From NCBI GenBank assembly GCA_019090895.1, contig JAHRVB010000240.1:1-38186 (forward strand): a DNA stretch of 38,186 nucleotides. Direction: 5' to 3'. Made by a program: the position numbers and the translations under genes. The DNA is from Kangiellaceae bacterium. GTDB lineage: Bacteria; Pseudomonadota; Gammaproteobacteria; Enterobacterales; Kangiellaceae. The first letter of the stretch is position 1, and each line of letters opens with the position of its first letter. Shown here piece by piece: positions 35,075 through 38,186 of the stretch. The notes under the pieces are model-generated. The model was given only the letters and a program-made list of their open reading frames with translations. It searched no databases and had not been told where the DNA came from.

Positions 35075-36343
35075 ATGAGCGACAAATCAAATCACAATTC
35101 AAACGATGGGCAGAATATTTCTGCCGATCTTTTATTTGCTCGACAACCCATATTTGATGCCGATAAAAAGCTTTTTGCATTTGAATTATTGTACCGAGAC
35201 AACGACCCCGACTCGGTTGTCATAGAAGACGGAGATAAAGCGACCGCATCGCTGATTATGAACTATTGCGGAAGCATCCTCGAAGACAACGAGAGTCCTC
35301 ATGTTAAAGTCTTTATTAATCTCACTCGCAAACTACTTTTGTCTGATTTCTTTTTTCCTATCGATCCCAATCGAATCGTAGTAGAAATTCTCGAAGATAC
35401 CATCGTAGACCAACGCCTAATCGATAGAATTATTGAACTTAAAGAACAGGGCTATCGGTTCGCTCTTGATGACTACACGTTTTGTGATACCTTCACGTCA
35501 CTCATACCACTTGTCGATTACATAAAAGTCGAACTGCTCGACGTGTCACTCGAGGCGATGTCTGAAAAGCTATTAGCATTCGAGGAATCTGTATGTCCAA
35601 AATTAGACTCGCGGCCAATTATGCTCGCCGAAAAAGTAGAAGATCAACAAGCCTTCGATCACTGCGAAAAATTAGGTTTTCAACTATTTCAAGGTTTTTT
35701 TCTTGAACGTCCTTTGCCCGTTTATGGTACAAAAATAGATAATAATTCGGAGATCGCCTTACAAATTTTAGCCCAACTTCAGAGCTCAGAAATTGATATT
35801 GATATGCTCAGTCGCTCTATATCAAGAGACGCGAAACTCAGTTATCAAATATTAAAAATCGTCAACAGCCCACTCTGTCGATTATCAAAAAAAGTCAGTA
35901 GCCTGCACGAAGCAGTGGTGTTCCTAGGTCTTGAGCAAGTAAAAAAATGGGCCATGACCATGGTTCTTTCTGGAAATTCAGAACGCAATAGCGAATTATT
36001 TTTGTTCTTACTCACTCGTGCTAGATGTTGCGAACTGGTTGCTTCGCGGCTTAATAAATCAGATGCAGAAAGCAATTTTACGGTTGGGCTGTTTTCTGGG
36101 ATTGATGCGGTATTGTTAGCTGAAAAATCATGGCTTCTTAGTAAACTGGACTTGGCAGAAGATCTCAACGACGCTATTTTAAACTATCAAGGCGAAAAAG
36201 GTTTAATTTTAAAGCAAGTCATTGAATTAGAAAGGCAAGACCTCGAAAGTCTTATGAACCTAGATAACCAAACTCAAAAAATATATTATCGAAGTCAGGA
36301 AGAAGCGTTGCAATGGGCTCAGCAGATTTGTAATTCGCTTTAA
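35075..36343 (+). CDS. EAL-HDOD domain signalling protein (YuxH type)
   Basis: Start at ATG 35075, preceded by AAAGGGA; an upstream ATG at 35039 would put 12 residues through that site. The product has 422 residues. The N-terminal EAL-like domain starts FARQPIFDADKKLFAFELLYRD, where the EAL motif reads ELL; LDDY (near residue 136) is kept, but several catalytic acids of active phosphodiesterases are missing. The HDOD domain follows from about 215 (SRSISRDAKLSYQILKIVNSPLCRLSKKVSSLHEAVVFLGLEQVKKWAMTMV). Such proteins usually act as non-enzymatic effectors in motility or surface regulation. It is cytoplasmic and probably monocistronic. Confidence 0.93.
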   Translation: MSDKSNHNSNDGQNISADLLFARQPIFDADKKLFAFELLYRDNDPDSVVIEDGDKATASLIMNYCGSILEDNESPHVKVFINLTRKLLLSDFFFPIDPNRIVVEILEDTIVDQRLIDRIIELKEQGYRFALDDYTFCDTFTSLIPLVDYIKVELLDVSLEAMSEKLLAFEESVCPKLDSRPIMLAEKVEDQQAFDHCEKLGFQLFQGFFLERPLPVYGTKIDNNSEIALQILAQLQSSEIDIDMLSRSISRDAKLSYQILKIVNSPLCRLSKKVSSLHEAVVFLGLEQVKKWAMTMVLSGNSERNSELFLFLLTRARCCELVASRLNKSDAESNFTVGLFSGIDAVLLAEKSWLLSKLDLAEDLNDAILNYQGEKGLILKQVIELERQDLESLMNLDNQTQKIYYRSQEEALQWAQQICNSL

Positions 36344-36464
36344 TTCAATAGGATTCTCCCACTTTAACTCATAGTACATAAATTATTACATCCTTCATTT
36401 AAACGCTTTTGAATAACTTTCCGTCTGATTATGGGCATACACTAATAATTAGATTGGAGTTTCT

Positions 36465-37229
36465 ATGAAAACCAAAGCACTTTATTTAATCCTTGCTGCC
36501 ACAGTTGCCTGTCTATCTTCAACGTCTCACGCAGAAATTACTGATGTTATCGAGAAAACATTCGAATTCAACGACAATGGAAGAATTTCCTTGTCAAACA
36601 TCAATGGGGACGTAAGCATCAGCGCCTGCAATTGTGCGCAAGTACACTTAATCGCGACCATTACGGCCTCAGATCAAGAAACACGCGATCGAATTAACGT
36701 CGATATCGACTCCAATAATCGAAAATTATCCATTAAAACAAAGTATAAAAAAAGTGAACGACGAAATCATTCAAGAAACAGACACTCAGAAGTCACCTAT
36801 GAACTAACGGTACCCAATAAAGTAGAACTGGATGAGATCGCTCTCGTCAACGGAGACCTAGAAATAAGAGGTGTCACTGGTCTATTAAACGCTGAACTTG
36901 TTAACGGCGAGCTTAATTCCGACGCAGGAATGTCTGATACTGAAGTAAGTATGGTCAATGGTGACATACATATCACTTTCCAAGACTTGGATAAAGTAGA
37001 CAGAATTAAACTTGAATCCGTTAACGGTACCATTGCGGTAAAAATGCCATCTGATGCTGACTTGGATGTTTCAGCTGAAACTGTAAGCGGAAAAATAACT
37101 AACGAATTTGGATTATCTGTTCACAAAGGTCGATATGTAGGTTCAGATATGCACGGCACTCTAGGAGACGGTTCGGTGAGTTTGTCGATGGAAAACGTAA
37201 ATGGACGTATTCGTTTGGATACTCTATAG
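36465..37229 (+). CDS. DUF4097-family secreted beta-strand repeat protein
   Basis: The protein has 254 residues with a signal peptide (about 1-23, ending SHA) and a GGAG site before the ATG. The mature protein carries the stacked-strand repeat of DUF4097/adhesin-like families, with NG(D/E/T) turns recurring about every 20 residues: NINGDVSI, LVNGDLEI, LVNGELNS, MVNGDIHI, SVNGTIAV and NVNGRIRL. Two cysteines (NCAQ and ACNC near residue 50) are close together. The repeats predict a right-handed beta-helix in the periplasm. Function unknown. Its stop lies 78 bases from the converging recQ stop. Confidence 0.88.
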   Translation: MKTKALYLILAATVACLSSTSHAEITDVIEKTFEFNDNGRISLSNINGDVSISACNCAQVHLIATITASDQETRDRINVDIDSNNRKLSIKTKYKKSERRNHSRNRHSEVTYELTVPNKVELDEIALVNGDLEIRGVTGLLNAELVNGELNSDAGMSDTEVSMVNGDIHITFQDLDKVDRIKLESVNGTIAVKMPSDADLDVSAETVSGKITNEFGLSVHKGRYVGSDMHGTLGDGSVSLSMENVNGRIRLDTL

Positions 37230-37270
37230 ATAACCATTCGAATCACATTCACAATAATTTTTTTGGGTAA

Positions 37271-37297
37271 GGGAGTTTCAATCGGATTGAGATTCCC
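37271..37297. terminator. Hairpin between converging DUF4097 and recQ genes
   Basis: GGGAGTTTCAAT pairs with ATTGAGATTCCC with two G-T wobbles, nested in an outer GGGTAAG (37265-37271) / CTTACCC pair. It lies in the 78-base gap between the two stops. No long T run follows on either strand, so termination efficiency is uncertain. Confidence 0.5.
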
Positions 37298-37307
37298 TGT
37301 CCACGTT

Positions 37308-38186
37308 TTAACTTACCCCTGTTTCAGCGGCTACTACACACTTTATAATACCGTAACTATATTCATCGCCCAATAACTCCCGTATATCTTTTAGCTTTGA
37401 CTCTGAACTCTCTGCGCACTGGTTGATGGTTTGACTAATTAAATGATAATCAGCTTCTTCGATAGGTAAAATATCCAATGGATCTAACATCCCTGCGGCA
37501 ATAGCTTCCGAAGCGTGACCGTAAATAGTACCTTCCGACAACTGTCTCTTAGCTGCAACTTGGTCAATCGACATTGAGTTCCCTAGAAGAATTAGGGATT
37601 CATTAACAGTATCGCTAAATCGTGAATTGACTTCTTTCGGAAGAGGATGCTGTTTTATGATGCGAATAAAGTCATAACCGTATTGCTTAAGTTTTTTCTC
37701 TCCAATTCCTGGAATAAATTGTAACTCTCGTGGTTCTGTAGGCCTCTTTTCCGTCATTTGTATCAAGGTAGAGTCATGAAAAATAACGTAAGGAGGAACA
37801 CCGTTATCTTCTGCGAGTTGTTTTCTTAAAGACTTCAACGCATCGAGCAGAGGTTTATGAATTGATGAAACACTCTTATCTTTAGTCTTGCTGGATTTTG
37901 TCGGTTTAACAAGTTTTCGCGCTTTTAGACTTTGTTCATTGCGAAGTAGCGGTCGGCTTTTCTCGGTGAGATTAACCGCTCCATAACGCTCGTGGTCGAC
38001 GTAAAGATAACCTTGTGCTATCAACTGTCGGAATAAACTTCGCCACTCTGCAATCGATAATTCTGTTCCAATGCCGAAAGTAGAAAGCTGGTCATGCTGA
38101 TTTTTAACAATTCGAGCATCAGGCTTCCCCTGCAAAATATCAATCACATAACCTACACCAAACCTTTGTCCCGATCGATAAACACA
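37308..38186 (-). CDS. recQ: ATP-dependent DNA helicase RecQ, C-terminal part (5' end outside window)
   Basis: The frame is open to the window edge (293 residues here), continuing upstream of the first internal ATG with YRSGQRFGVGYVIDILQGKPD, which matches the RQC winged-helix start of E. coli RecQ. RQC runs to about residue 105 (LTEKSRPLLRNE), a linker follows, then HRDC at about residues 115-185 (LLDALKSLRKQLAEDNGVPPYVIFHDSTL, then LQFIPGIGEKKLKQYG). A helix-turn-helix_40-type module ends the protein (SMSIDQVAAKRQLSEGTIYGHASEAIAAGM), an extra domain present in many RecQ proteins. It unwinds DNA during recombination and replication-fork repair. The helicase core is off the window. Confidence 0.93.
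   Translation of the reverse strand, partial: CVYRSGQRFGVGYVIDILQGKPDARIVKNQHDQLSTFGIGTELSIAEWRSLFRQLIAQGYLYVDHERYGAVNLTEKSRPLLRNEQSLKARKLVKPTKSSKTKDKSVSSIHKPLLDALKSLRKQLAEDNGVPPYVIFHDSTLIQMTEKRPTEPRELQFIPGIGEKKLKQYGYDFIRIIKQHPLPKEVNSRFSDTVNESLILLGNSMSIDQVAAKRQLSEGTIYGHASEAIAAGMLDPLDILPIEEADYHLISQTINQCAESSESKLKDIRELLGDEYSYGIIKCVVAAETGVS

Noticed and set aside
1..38186. CRISPR arrays, IS elements, prophage genes, tRNA or rRNA
   Set aside because: I looked for regularly spaced repeats, transposase or integrase motifs and tRNA-like cloverleaves and saw none; the window looks like stable chromosome.

Overview
The window reads as an ordinary chromosomal segment of a free-living, probably aquatic gammaproteobacterium with moderately low G+C (about 40% by eye). 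This rests on family content: FabV enoyl reductase, an IlvI/IlvH pair close to the E. coli enzymes, PilU, a TonB receptor, and the DUF3581, DUF3718, DUF3300 and DUF4404 families. I cannot name the genus. I see no IS element, phage, CRISPR array, rRNA or tRNA. Both ends cut genes: an ECF sigma factor at the left and recQ at the right.

Left part (1-7.6 kb): an ECF sigma factor (ECF42-like) sits with its DGPF/YCII partner, separated by a hairpin. Then come a two-TM protein, a secreted spondin-domain protein with a strong terminator, and a three-gene export module. That module is an HAE3/MMPL-type RND permease, an outer-membrane lipoprotein-sorting-like protein and a TetR regulator, and its promoter carries two matching palindromes.

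Middle left (7.6-16.2 kb): three tightly packed genes encode a cupredoxin-like periplasmic protein, a Cache-like/HAMP/degenerate GGDEF/EAL membrane protein and an outer-membrane beta-barrel. Next are an unknown six-TM protein with a LEA-like tail, a STAS-like protein, a MerR regulator coupled to a small HxGH protein, a GNAT acetyltransferase and a DUF3718 protein. 

Middle (16.2-24.1 kb): an intergenic stretch rich in inverted repeats, DUF3581, a YebC/PmpR protein, and the ilvIH operon. Upstream of ilvI I read a complete attenuator that is not in routine gene calls: a 19-codon Val/Leu/Ile-rich leader peptide followed by pause, antiterminator and terminator segments. Next is a divergent sulfide/persulfide locus: two half-size YeeE/YedE (PmpAB-like) transporters facing a persulfide-dioxygenase-like hydrolase, a TauE/SafE exporter and a DUF442/TIGR01244 sulfurtransferase-like protein.

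Right part (24.1-38.2 kb): a secreted cyclophilin with a GlyGly-CTERM tail, a prolyl oligopeptidase lipoprotein, FabV, a DUF3300 protein with a very basic Ser/Arg tail, PilU with two small companion genes, a TonB-dependent receptor, an EAL-HDOD protein, a DUF4097 protein and the 3' part of recQ.

The items most worth follow-up are the cupredoxin/c-di-GMP/barrel module, the ilv leader attenuator, the twin TetR operators and the split Blh-type sulfur locus.
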